29,358 nucleotides of DNA from Candidatus Woesearchaeota archaeon (lineage in GTDB: Archaea; Nanobdellota; Nanobdellia; Woesearchaeales; WJKL01). Positions 1 through 6,660 of the stretch are shown here, piece after piece. A model generated the notes under the pieces. It did not search any database and was not told where the DNA came from. It saw only the letters and a list, made by a program, of their open reading frames with translations. Both the position numbers and the translations under genes were made by a program. Numbering within the stretch: the stretch's first letter is position 1; each line of letters opens with the position of its first letter. The stretch is taken from positions 1 through 29,358 of the forward strand of contig JAHWIM010000015.1 of assembly GCA_019322535.1 (NCBI GenBank). The letters run 5' to 3'.

Positions 1-261
1 GATAAGATTTTTAATGTTTTTTTTAGAGAAAAACCAGCTATGATGCTAGTAAACCTTAAGAATTCAAAAGGAGCTATGTATGCTTCTTCTCTTGCAAAGC
101 AGATTGACTGCACTTATTCACATGTTGTCAAGATTCTTCAAGAAATGGAGAAAGCTGGATTAGTTAATTTTGAAAAACAAGGAAGACTTAAATTATTAAC
201 TTTGACTAAGAAAGGCAGTGATATGGCAGAACATATTTCTTCTATAAGAAATCTATTATAA
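1..261 (+). CDS. Winged-helix DNA-binding protein, 5' end missing
   Basis: The reading frame is open from the first base (DKIFNVFFREKPAMM...), so the true start lies left of the window; an ATG at 40 would give 73 aa but the upstream codons look like genuine coding sequence. The visible part fits a MarR/ArsR-like winged helix: a segment around LAKQIDCTYSHVVKILQEM is a helix-turn-helix, followed by KAGLVNFEKQGRLKLLTLT, a typical beta-wing, and a short C-terminal helix. It probably acts as a small transcription regulator. No effector domain is visible and its target cannot be inferred from the adjacent genes, which are on the opposite strand. Confident as a winged-helix protein, not as to subfamily. 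Confidence 0.75.
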   Translation, partial: DKIFNVFFREKPAMMLVNLKNSKGAMYASSLAKQIDCTYSHVVKILQEMEKAGLVNFEKQGRLKLLTLTKKGSDMAEHISSIRNLL

Positions 262-278
262 GTTTTAATTCTATTTTG

Positions 279-290
279 TTAAAAAAAAGA
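279..290 (-). terminator. T8 tract after the Cys-rich protein gene
   Basis: On the minus strand a run of eight T (281-288) lies about 10 nt past the stop codon at 297. Oligo-T tracts without a hairpin are the usual archaeal intrinsic terminator. It lies between two convergent genes. Confidence 0.5.
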
Positions 291-296
291 GGGTGA

Positions 297-542
297 TTAT
301 CCACAATTAGGGATATCTCTGTTAATACAAATAGCTGCTTCACAAGTATCTTTGTATAAACAAATATCTTCTGTACATGGATTATTGTCATTGCAGTCTG
401 AATCTTCTATGCATTTGCAGACTGGTCCTACTACTGCGCCTGTTACTGTGCCATGCAGGTCGTTAACAAAATAACCTACACCTACCATGAATACAAGAAT
501 TACTAGAATCAATGCAGCAGATTTAAGTTTGTAGGTATTCAT
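297..542 (-). CDS. Small membrane-anchored Cys-rich extracellular protein
   Basis: This 81-aa protein has a basic N-terminus, one hydrophobic helix (about residues 8-27), and a Cys-rich tail after residue 42. The tail contains CKCIEDSDCNDNNPCTEDIC and ends in an IPNCG motif; eight cysteines occur in about 40 residues. The DCNDNNPCTEDIC pattern resembles short disulfide-rich modules found in secreted proteins of DPANN archaea and some bacteria. I infer that it is anchored in the membrane with the tail outside, stabilised by disulfides. A TATTTAAA box (about 564-573) sits 26 bp before the ATG and there is no Shine-Dalgarno sequence, suggesting leaderless translation. Function unknown. Confidence 0.65.
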   Translation of the reverse strand: MNTYKLKSAALILVILVFMVGVGYFVNDLHGTVTGAVVGPVCKCIEDSDCNDNNPCTEDICLYKDTCEAAICINRDIPNCG

Positions 543-582
543 AGAATTATAAAATATTTGGTGGTTTAAATAGTTTTTTATT

Positions 583-2010
583 TTAATTAATCTTTTCTTC
601 CATCGTTCTTTTTGTTAATATTTCTTCTGCTACTCTTAGGAATTCTTCTTCTTTTTCTGTTGGGATTATACATCCTGCTGCGTATTGGTGACCTCCTGCT
701 TCTCCACCTGTTCTTGCAATGATTTGTTTTAAGAGATCTCTCAGGTCTTTGCTTTCATCTTTTCTGCCGCTTAGTCTTAATGATATCTTAGTAGTATTAT
801 CTAAAGCCTGGCCTAATGTCATTATATAAGTAGAATTTTGGAAATTATTTGATTTTGAGAGTATAGAAGCTAATGTTCCTACCATTGTTACTGGTATATT
901 ATCTTCTGTGTTTATTATCATGAATTTGTCTTTTTTGATAATTTTTTGGCTTTTTTCATTTGCTTCAAACCATTTAATTGCATTTATGATTTCTTTTTTG
1001 TACTCTGCTAGTGTTTCAAGCGCTCTTTTTTTGTCTTTTTCTATGCCTAAACATGCACCCATACCAAATGATGCTTTACCTAGTCTTCCGCAGGCGTTTA
1101 ATAATGTTGCAAATTCTTTTACATCTCTAGTTGGGCTTTCTTGTTTTTCATTTGGAAGAATATAGATTAAACCAAAGATGTCTTCTGGGCTTGTTTCATT
1201 AAGCCTTTTCATGATTATTCCTGTTGCTAATTTACGCATATCTTCTTCACTTAGGTGGATTATTTTTTTCCAGCCATTTTTTTCACTGTTTTTAGGATCA
1301 ATGCCTATTTGATGAAGAAATTGTATTGCTCCTGATTCAGAGCCAGTAACTCCAGGAATATAAGGATCTGTGCTGTATTCTAGCACTTTATGCAGTGGTT
1401 TTGTCTGCATTCCAAATAATCTTATTCCTTTTTTTACTTCTAGAAGTCCTTTTTTAATAGCTGTTTGAAGGATTTCATTATTTAATTGTTTTAGCTCGCC
1501 TTTTGTTTCTTGAACATCACCAATTGCCCCTATAATTGCTAGATGAGCTAGTTTTTCATAGTCTTTGCTTATTGATTGAGCAAATAGATATACAACACCT
1601 GCTCCTGAGATTTCTACTGAGCCATCTATTTTGAATAAATGGGGGTTAATATGAGTAATATTTTCTTTAATTTCAGTTTGTTCTGGTTCGTGATGGTCTA
1701 GAATAAGGATTTTTTTGTCTTTTAGAACCTCTGCGATAATTGATAACTGTCCAGAACCGAGGTCAGCAAATATATAATAAGGATATTCTTCTTTTGAGAA
1801 TTCCATGATTTTTTCTCTTGTTAACTGTGGAACAATTGATATAGAGTATTTCCTATTTTCTTTGTTCAATAGATGTATCAGTATTGCGCAAGCTGATGTG
1901 CCATCTGCGTCTAAGTGAGAAATAACTCTTATTGTTTGTTTTGGATCAAATGAATTGAATTTCTCTACTGCTTTTGCTAATGACTGCTTAAATTCTTGAT
2001 ATTTATCCAT
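583..2010 (-). CDS. DHH/DHHA1 phosphoesterase, archaeal RecJ/GAN-like nuclease
   Basis: This 475-aa protein has the full DHH superfamily layout. Motif I is HLDADG (H32, D34, D36), D83 is motif II, the DHH triad is D105-H106-H107, and GD at 164-165 fits motif IV. The C-terminal DHHA1 domain shows the TGGEAGGHQYAAG glycine/histidine motif. Length and motifs match archaeal RecJ-like proteins such as the GINS-associated nuclease, which degrade single-stranded nucleic acid from the 5' end and associate with the replication machinery. The gene directly follows ribosomal protein S15, a neighbourhood common in archaea, which supports the assignment. The ATG at 2010 follows a GGAGG at about 12 nt that lies inside a perfect stem-loop. 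A nanoRNase/phosphodiesterase role is the main alternative. Confidence 0.85.
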   Translation of the reverse strand: MDKYQEFKQSLAKAVEKFNSFDPKQTIRVISHLDADGTSACAILIHLLNKENRKYSISIVPQLTREKIMEFSKEEYPYYIFADLGSGQLSIIAEVLKDKKILILDHHEPEQTEIKENITHINPHLFKIDGSVEISGAGVVYLFAQSISKDYEKLAHLAIIGAIGDVQETKGELKQLNNEILQTAIKKGLLEVKKGIRLFGMQTKPLHKVLEYSTDPYIPGVTGSESGAIQFLHQIGIDPKNSEKNGWKKIIHLSEEDMRKLATGIIMKRLNETSPEDIFGLIYILPNEKQESPTRDVKEFATLLNACGRLGKASFGMGACLGIEKDKKRALETLAEYKKEIINAIKWFEANEKSQKIIKKDKFMIINTEDNIPVTMVGTLASILSKSNNFQNSTYIMTLGQALDNTTKISLRLSGRKDESKDLRDLLKQIIARTGGEAGGHQYAAGCIIPTEKEEEFLRVAEEILTKRTMEEKIN

Positions 2011-2060
2011 GCTTAAAAATCCTCCGGATTTTTGGCACCCTGAAAATCTTCGATTTTCAT
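2011..2060 (-). promoter_or_regulatory. Two perfect stem-loops, hidden SD and 15-codon upstream ORF before the DHH gene
   Basis: Two 8-bp perfect inverted repeats with 3-nt centres occupy the S15-DHH gap: AAAAATCC/GGATTTTT (2015-2033) and TGAAAATC/GATTTTCA (2041-2059). On the transcript the SD (GGAGG) of the DHH gene is formed by the loop and 3' arm of the first hairpin. The same DNA encodes an ATG-initiated minus-strand peptide, MKIEDFQGAKNPEDF, ending with TAA at 2013-2015, two nt before the DHH ATG. Translation of the short ORF would open the SD hairpin, so coupled or attenuated translation is possible. A TATA-like TTTAAATA lies at about 2065-2072. Confidence 0.5.
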
Positions 2061-2076
2061 GGTTTTTATTTAAAAT

Positions 2077-2085
2077 AAAAAAAAA
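2077..2085 (-). terminator. T9 tract directly after the S15 stop codon
   Basis: Nine consecutive T on the minus strand follow the S15 stop at 2086. This is an archaeal-type oligo-T terminator that could uncouple S15 from the downstream DHH gene. Confidence 0.45.
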
Positions 2086-2538
2086 TTATTCTATATAGAA
2101 TCTTACTCTTTTTGGATCATATTTCCATTCTTCTGGAAGTTTTCCTGTTTGTTTATAGTATTTTGCGAGTCTCTTGATTTTGCTTTCTGTTAATGTAAGC
2201 CCTCTTCTTGCTGTTTCATCTTTAGAATTTCTTTCTAGATGTTTTCTTACAGCAATGTCTTTCTTAATTAAAGCCATCAAGTCTTCTGGAATTTTTCCTG
2301 ACAGCTTTTTTTCTGCTAAAATCTTTGATATGCTTTTGCTTACTATTTTTTTTGTATCAGGGATACCATAAGTGTCTCTAAGAGTTAAACCAATTTGTGA
2401 AGCTGTTTTTCCTTCTTTTGCCAGCTTTACAATTAATAATTCAATCTCTTTTGGTTTATATCTTATCCATGAAAGGGATTTTTTATGTGGTTTTTTTGAA
2501 CTTGATTTACCTTTTTTTCTTGAGTGCATTCTAGCCAT
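2086..2538 (-). CDS. rps15: Small-subunit ribosomal protein uS15 (archaeal S15P)
   Basis: This 150-aa protein starts MARMHSRKKGKSSSKKP, the archaeal/eukaryotic S15 N-terminal extension. It continues with the conserved core (IGLTLRDTYGIPDTK, RKHLERNSKDETARRGLTLTESKIKRLAKYYK) and ends KRVRFYIE. It binds the central domain of 16S rRNA. The frame is open for 28 more codons upstream, but the family start and a good SD (GAGGTTGATAAA before the ATG at 2538) select this start. It is the first gene of an S15-DHH pair and has an unusually long, GC-richer, structured leader that may be regulatory. Confidence 0.95.
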   Translation of the reverse strand: MARMHSRKKGKSSSKKPHKKSLSWIRYKPKEIELLIVKLAKEGKTASQIGLTLRDTYGIPDTKKIVSKSISKILAEKKLSGKIPEDLMALIKKDIAVRKHLERNSKDETARRGLTLTESKIKRLAKYYKQTGKLPEEWKYDPKRVRFYIE

Positions 2539-2691
2539 TTTATCAACCTCTATTATAAGGAAAACAAAAGAATTAACTTTTGTCTCCAGTCTAAGCGAGC
2601 ACAGGCGAAAAGTCACACTCACTTTGTTCGTGTGGGTACCTGACCAACTTATCTCTCGATTAAATAAGAGAGTATTGGATTTATTTATAAA
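2539..2691 (-). promoter_or_regulatory. S15 promoter and structured leader of about 120 nt
   Basis: A TTTATAAA box (2684-2691) predicts a start near 2662, giving a leader of roughly 120 nt. It holds several complementary pairs: CACAC/GTGTG around an 11-nt loop (2614-2634), enclosed by CAGG/CCTG (2602-2605 with 2639-2642), and ACAAAAG/CTTTTGT (2564-2583). The stretch 2585-2650 is clearly richer in G+C than its surroundings, as expected for a folded RNA. S15 represses its own translation in bacteria by binding its leader; whether this archaeal leader does something similar is inference. The T-rich terminator of the S-layer gene lies just upstream. Confidence 0.5.
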
Positions 2692-2724
2692 TTTTATGAA
2701 AATATCTGAGAATTAGTTATTATT

Positions 2725-2748
2725 AAAAAATAAAAAAAATAAAAAAAA
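2725..2748 (-). terminator. Triple oligo-T terminator of the S-layer gene
   Basis: Immediately past the S-layer stop codon the minus strand reads T8, A, T8, A, T6. Such stacked T tracts are typical of efficient archaeal termination and fit a very highly expressed gene. Confidence 0.65.
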
Positions 2749-2755
2749 GTTAGTT

Positions 2756-5164
2756 TTAGCTAACCTTTGTTACTTGGATGCTAGTTAGACCAACACCGGT
2801 TACTTCTACTTCGTCACCACTTAGAGCGTAATCTCCAAAGTTAGCAATAACTCTAGATGCTCTTCTGGTGTCTTCAGCAGTTGCACCTGCTACTAACATA
2901 GCTACATTACCAGCGCCTGTGTCGTACAACTTAACCATAGCTTTTCCTGCTTCGAATCCAGCTAAACATTCTGGAACGGTTGCAGAAATTCCCATGACTT
3001 CAGCTGCAGCGTCGTTAGCACATGGTCCACCTACTAATAATAGGTTTTGACCAGCTACGTTTGTTATTTCACTAGCTAGCTTAGCAGTTCCAACTTCGAT
3101 TTTCTCAACTGAAACTCCTTCAGCTAATGCTCCAGCAACTGTTGCTACTGATACTGCTCCAGATGTTATGAAAGCTTGAGCCTCTCTTTGTGAGTTTGGC
3201 CATGCTATCTCTAATTTATCTGGATCGTCTTCTTCGTCTACATATCTTAGCTCAGCACCATATGGTGTTATTGCTTTTTCTACGTTGTCTTCGTCTTCAA
3301 GGCTTTCAAGTTGCCAAGCTGCTCCAGCGCCTCCAGCATCAATATCTATGTCAACTTCTTCTGCAGTTGTAACATTTACTGTTACAACGATGTCGTTGTC
3401 TGAAGTTTCTACGTCATCAATCATGTCACTAGGGTCAACAGGTCCAATTGTTACTGTTGCAACTCCTGGTGAAGCTAGTTGGGATATATTAATCTGTGCG
3501 TCATATGTTGTTACTATTACTTGTTCAGCTCCGTCATCTATAGTTAGGTTGAAGTCATCTTCACTACAATTTACACTAGTACCTGCACATGTTACTACCC
3601 ATTCTTCTCCACCTAATCTTACTGTTGCATCTGTATCAAATGACCTTTCAATAGTTTCTCCTGATGCCAGATTTTTGAACTTCAGAGTTGCGGTTCCGCC
3701 GCCAGATGGAACATCTGCTCCTAAGTACTGTAGTACATAGGATTTTTCTCCTTGTTCATATCCTGTTGTCAAGATGAAATATTGGTCCTCTTCTATGCTA
3801 GCGTGGCTAAGTACAAGTCTGTCATCTTCATCTCCTAAATATAAACCAGTGGCATTACCGAAAGCTAATGGCATACTAACGTCTCCATCAGCAAGTTCAG
3901 CTCTTAATTTATATTCATCGTCGCCGCTTCCTACAATTTTGATTTCTTGTGTAGGTTCTGTTGTTAGACCTTCGTAAGCCATGTCCCAGTTCAATAAAGC
4001 TTCTGGTTCTTCCATTTGCTCTGAAAGTTTTTCTCCTGGTGCTATATAGAAGTCATCATCTGCTAGGTAAACTATATTAATTCCTGTTAAACGGAATTCA
4101 GCACCTGTTACTTCTTCACCTTCTACCTCAATCTCTGCGTCATCCATTGTCTCTTCTCCAACTTTCAATGTTCCTCCATTTGCTGAGTCAGTTACGTTAA
4201 CGTCGTCCATTTCAATTTTTTGAGCACCTAGATAGAACTCAACAATATCTCCACCTGTCACTTCTCCTGCTTCGTTTGGCATGACTGATCTAATACCAAC
4301 TTCTGTTCCGTCAGAAAGTCTGAAGGTATCATCTTCAGCCATTTCGTCTGTTACTTCTCCGTTAACTTTTAATTTAACAGAGCCTTCTCCATTTTGAGCT
4401 GTATCAGATACAATCAATGCTACAACTTCATAGGAGTTGCCTTTTAGAGTGTATGTTTTTGTTTCTCCTTCTTCAATTGTGTCTAGCAATGCTCCACCCA
4501 TTAATTCTAGGGTTATTGCATCATTGAGGAATTGTGTGTCGACTATTGTGTAGTCCATTCCTAACATTGTAATTGATTCGTCTTCAAAGTCTTCTAGTTC
4601 GTTAGTATCTGTGTCGATATCTGATTCTGCATCTGTTTTAAATGTTAACTCAAAGTCTCCTAGACCGTCTCCTCTATCTACTACTAAGAAATCAGATGTT
4701 ACATCATCTTCATCTGTAGTAAATGCTACTTCTACGTCGCCAGATATATCTATCTCTTGTTCATAGTCTGCATCGCCTTTTTCATTTGTAAAGATACCGT
4801 CTGCTAGTGCAACTAGCTCATCTTTACCAATGCTTGACTGAACTGAAGTCAAGTTTTCAGACAATTCAAGTATCTCTGTTTTAGAGCTTACTTGCCAAGC
4901 GTCTCCTTCTACAACGGTTTTTTCTGCAGTTTCAACTGTTACAGAAGTTGTACTGCTGAATTGCAAACTCGTTGCAATATCTATCGCTCCTACGACATCT
5001 TCAGCTGCTGCTCTGTCTCCTACCACAATTGCACCGTTAAATTTACCGTCTTCGATAAATAGCGGTTTTGGGTAGTCAGCCAGATCAGCTGCCATCGCAC
5101 CTAGAATGGTTGCGCCTACCATTAAGGTACCAGTCGCTAGAGCAACTATTTTTTTAGCTCTCAT
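2756..5164 (-). CDS. S-layer protein, DPANN type
   Basis: This 802-aa protein has a classic signal peptide (MRAKKIVALATGTLMVGATI..., cleavage likely after AMA at about residue 25). The mature N-terminus, DLADYPKPLFIEDGKFNGAI with the VVGDRAAAEDVVGAIDIA segment, is the entry signature of S-layer proteins in woesearchaeal/pacearchaeal and methanococcal-type families. The middle is Asp/Glu-rich with predicted beta domains. The last 96 residues (from 707) carry NLLLVGGPCANDAAAEVMG and a VAGATAEDTRRASRVIANF motif typical of the S-layer C-terminal domain. No C-terminal membrane helix is seen. It should form the paracrystalline cell coat. A consensus SD, a 5' hairpin, strong terminators and a less AT-rich codon choice than its neighbours all suggest very high expression. 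Confidence 0.85.
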   Translation of the reverse strand: MRAKKIVALATGTLMVGATILGAMAADLADYPKPLFIEDGKFNGAIVVGDRAAAEDVVGAIDIATSLQFSSTTSVTVETAEKTVVEGDAWQVSSKTEILELSENLTSVQSSIGKDELVALADGIFTNEKGDADYEQEIDISGDVEVAFTTDEDDVTSDFLVVDRGDGLGDFELTFKTDAESDIDTDTNELEDFEDESITMLGMDYTIVDTQFLNDAITLELMGGALLDTIEEGETKTYTLKGNSYEVVALIVSDTAQNGEGSVKLKVNGEVTDEMAEDDTFRLSDGTEVGIRSVMPNEAGEVTGGDIVEFYLGAQKIEMDDVNVTDSANGGTLKVGEETMDDAEIEVEGEEVTGAEFRLTGINIVYLADDDFYIAPGEKLSEQMEEPEALLNWDMAYEGLTTEPTQEIKIVGSGDDEYKLRAELADGDVSMPLAFGNATGLYLGDEDDRLVLSHASIEEDQYFILTTGYEQGEKSYVLQYLGADVPSGGGTATLKFKNLASGETIERSFDTDATVRLGGEEWVVTCAGTSVNCSEDDFNLTIDDGAEQVIVTTYDAQINISQLASPGVATVTIGPVDPSDMIDDVETSDNDIVVTVNVTTAEEVDIDIDAGGAGAAWQLESLEDEDNVEKAITPYGAELRYVDEEDDPDKLEIAWPNSQREAQAFITSGAVSVATVAGALAEGVSVEKIEVGTAKLASEITNVAGQNLLLVGGPCANDAAAEVMGISATVPECLAGFEAGKAMVKLYDTGAGNVAMLVAGATAEDTRRASRVIANFGDYALSGDEVEVTGVGLTSIQVTKVS

Positions 5165-5260
5165 CTAAACACCTCCGTGTTTATTCTTGGGCCATCATTT
5201 GTTTTTTTGTTGTCATAGACAACAAAATCATGATAGTTACTAGCAAGGCTCTTTTAAATT
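5165..5260 (-). promoter_or_regulatory. S-layer promoter and leader with 5' hairpin and SD-in-loop hairpin
   Basis: AATTTAAAAG (5251-5260) is the TATA-like box, giving a start near 5230. The predicted transcript then begins almost at once with a perfect 10-bp stem and 3-nt loop, TTTTGTTGTC/GACAACAAAA (5205-5227). Next to the ATG a second perfect 7-bp stem, TAAACAC/GTGTTTA (5166-5183), displays GGAG of the SD GGAGGTG in its 4-nt loop. I infer that the first hairpin protects the 5' end of a long-lived mRNA and the second presents the SD to the ribosome. Confidence 0.6.
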
Positions 5261-5273
5261 TTTGTGTTCTATA

Positions 5274-5323
5274 TTAGCTATATTAACTGTTATAGCTAAT
5301 ACTAGTGCCGTTACTAAGTAACG
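5274..5323. promoter_or_regulatory. Two inverted repeats upstream of the S-layer promoter
   Basis: TTAGCTATA/TATAGCTAA (9 bp each, 8-nt spacer, 5274-5299) is followed by CGTTAC/GTAACG (6 bp each, 3-nt spacer, 5309-5323). They lie 15-65 bp upstream of the TATA-like box, where archaeal activators bind. Read as candidate operator sites; no matching regulator is visible nearby. Confidence 0.35.
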
Positions 5324-5934
5324 AGGTAAATAGGTGATAACTAGCTTATAAACTTTTCGAAAAAAAGGGAATTTTGCGTATTTTGATTTATGCTGAATAT
5401 CGTTATAAGCTTTCAAAAGCAAGAATTTTAATGTTTCAGCTTTTCATTACTCAAAAATAAAAAATAATGGAGTGATGTATTTTATCGTGGGTCTAGGTGA
5501 TTTTGAAGTCGGAGCAGGGTATCAATATAGATATTAGTATACTGAGATACAAATTTATAGATAAACTTAGAAAAATACTTTTTTGTTTTTATCGACGAGA
5601 AAATTGATTTTTCCGTGTCAAAATGATTGCAAAAAATTCTATTCTTAAATGAATATTTCATAAAAAAATTTGAAATATTTTTAATTTTGGGTTAGAAATT
5701 ATGCTAATATTTTCATGAAACTCTATTTAAATTTTAAATTTTTCTTTAAAATTTGAATTATTCTAATAATAATATATTTTTTCAATCTTAGCATTCAAAA
5801 ATGGCAGAATTTTATAAAAATTTAAGAAAAAAATAGATGCAGGGAGTTGATTCCCACATAAGGGCAGTCTGCCTTATCAACCATCAAAGGAATTCTCACT
5901 ACGTTCGAATTCGCTTGAAAGAATAAAAGAAATA
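5324..5934. other. Gene-free, very AT-rich stretch with a structured end
   Basis: No convincing ORF or tRNA is present in about 600 bp. Most of it is A/T runs. The exception is 5838-5920, which is richer in G+C and can fold into two stem-loops. The first combines GTTG/CAAC (5846-5849 with 5878-5881) with an inner ATAAGGGCA/TGCCTTAT arm. The second is GAATTC/GAATTC (5890-5912) around the loop TCACTACGTTC. The loop closely matches one in the S15 leader. This segment could be a small RNA, the processed trailer of tRNA-Leu, or a dispersed repeat. Confidence 0.4.
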
Positions 5935-6077
5935 TGCGGGGAAGAGGATTCGAACCCCTGTAGGCACTAAGCCAATAGGTGTCTTCTAATCACAGCGTTA
6001 GCTCATAACACCTGTGGAATACCTAAGCCTATCCCGTTAAGCCCTCTTATCGAGTTTGGCCACTCCGGCATCCCCGC
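5935..6077 (-). tRNA. tRNA-Leu(UAG) with two introns
   Basis: The acceptor pairs GCGGGGA with TCCCCGC and A73 is at 5935. The D-stem is CCG/CGG, the anticodon stem ATAGG/CCTAT with loop CUUAGGA (anticodon UAG), a class II variable arm (GGC TTAGT GCC) is present and the T-arm is AGGGG TTCGAAT CCTCT. Fitting these leaves two extra segments. A 41-nt intron (5981-6021) after position 37 has an inner stem CACAG/CTGTG. An 18-nt insert in the D-loop (6038-6055) is flanked by a 4-bp helix GGCC/GGCT with 3-nt bulges AAA and TAA, a BHB splice site. Removing both gives an 84-nt Leu tRNA. CCA is not encoded. TTTTATAAAC (about 6108-6116) is the likely TATA box. Confidence 0.85.
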
Positions 6078-6128
6078 AGACATGAGATAAAAGTAATGAT
6101 TTGTTTATAAAATTTACTAAGAATCAGT

Positions 6129-6293
6129 TTATTTCTTTTTCCAATTATATTTTCTAAGTTTAGAACTCGCACCAAAACCACAGCTACTACATCTCTTTTT
6201 CCTTGCGTGATATGTTCTTTTACCACATCTTCTGCATCTAATATGGGTTTTTTTACCGCTCTTTCTACCCATAGATGGAGTTCCTTTTGTCAT
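6129..6293 (-). CDS. rpl37e: Large-subunit ribosomal protein eL37
   Basis: This 54-aa protein reads MTKGTPSMGRKSGKKTHIRC and continues with RRCGKRTYHARKKRCSSCGF and ASSKLRKYNW, a textbook L37e. The zinc ribbon ligands are C20, C23, C35 and C38. It is a basic rRNA-binding protein of the large subunit found in archaea and eukaryotes. The gene follows the Lsm gene by 13 nt on the same strand; this Lsm-L37e pair is conserved in archaea and suggests one transcript. Confidence 0.95.
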   Translation of the reverse strand: MTKGTPSMGRKSGKKTHIRCRRCGKRTYHARKKRCSSCGFGASSKLRKYNWKKK

Positions 6294-6306
6294 TTTTATT
6301 CACTCT

Positions 6307-6534
6307 TTATGCTAATGATATTATTGTTATTGTATCTCCTCTAATAAAGACAGAACCAAGTTTTCTTTTTACTTCGCCAGCTTCTCTCTCTTCTGCATCT
6401 GAGAGAACAATGTTGATATGGATATCAAACGCTACTAATGTTCCAATATATTGTTTATGGTTTTTAAGTTCAACAATTACTCTTTTTTCTTTGGCTTTAT
6501 TCAGCGTGTCTAAAGGTCTTGCAGCTTCAGGCAT
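6307..6534 (-). CDS. Sm-like archaeal protein (Lsm)
   Basis: At 75 aa this has both Sm motifs: Sm1 (VIVELKNHKQYIGTLVAFD then HINIVLSDAEE) and Sm2 (VFIRGDTITII). Archaeal Lsm proteins form heptameric rings that bind U-rich RNA and take part in RNA processing. It is the first gene of the Lsm-L37e operon. A GGGGGGTG SD lies 5-6 nt before the ATG, and a TTTATAAAT box lies at 6583-6592. Confidence 0.93.
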   Translation of the reverse strand: MPEAARPLDTLNKAKEKRVIVELKNHKQYIGTLVAFDIHINIVLSDAEEREAGEVKRKLGSVFIRGDTITIISLA

Positions 6535-6660
6535 ATTAACACCCCCCTAATGGGAAAATATATTCATAGAATATATGGTGCATTTATAAATTTTGTGTAA
6601 AAATACCTAAAAAACGATAACTATATAAATGCGCTAAAATTTCCCAGCTTAGGTGGTTAT
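6535..6660. promoter_or_regulatory. Divergent Lsm/S8e promoter region with an inverted repeat
   Basis: Minus strand: a TATA box (about 6583-6592) and strong SD serve the Lsm gene. Plus strand: TATATAAAT (6622-6630) and AGGTGG (6651-6656) serve S8e, leaving an S8e leader of only about 10 nt. A perfect ATATATTC/GAATATAT repeat with a 3-nt centre (6558-6576) sits at the predicted Lsm transcription start, a usual position for repressor binding. Confidence 0.5.

Noticed and set aside
2539..2622. 28-residue N-terminal extension of S15
   Set aside because: The family start MARMHSRKKG and the SD at the right spacing select the ATG at 2538; the upstream codons overlap the structured leader.
3285..3740. 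151-aa plus-strand ORF inside the S-layer gene
   Set aside because: Antisense shadow of a long, well-supported gene; Ser/Thr/Val-rich composition reflects the complementary codons.
5240..5422. 60-aa minus-strand ORF with a hydrophobic middle, in the S-layer upstream region
   Set aside because: It would start at TTG without an SD, covers the S-layer promoter box and the two inverted repeats, and its amino-acid sequence follows from those repeats.
5471..5555. Possible C/D box small RNA (GTGATGT, GGTGATTT, CTGA on the plus strand)
   Set aside because: The C box deviates from RUGAUGA, no clear D' box is present and the spacing is longer than usual for archaeal C/D RNAs.
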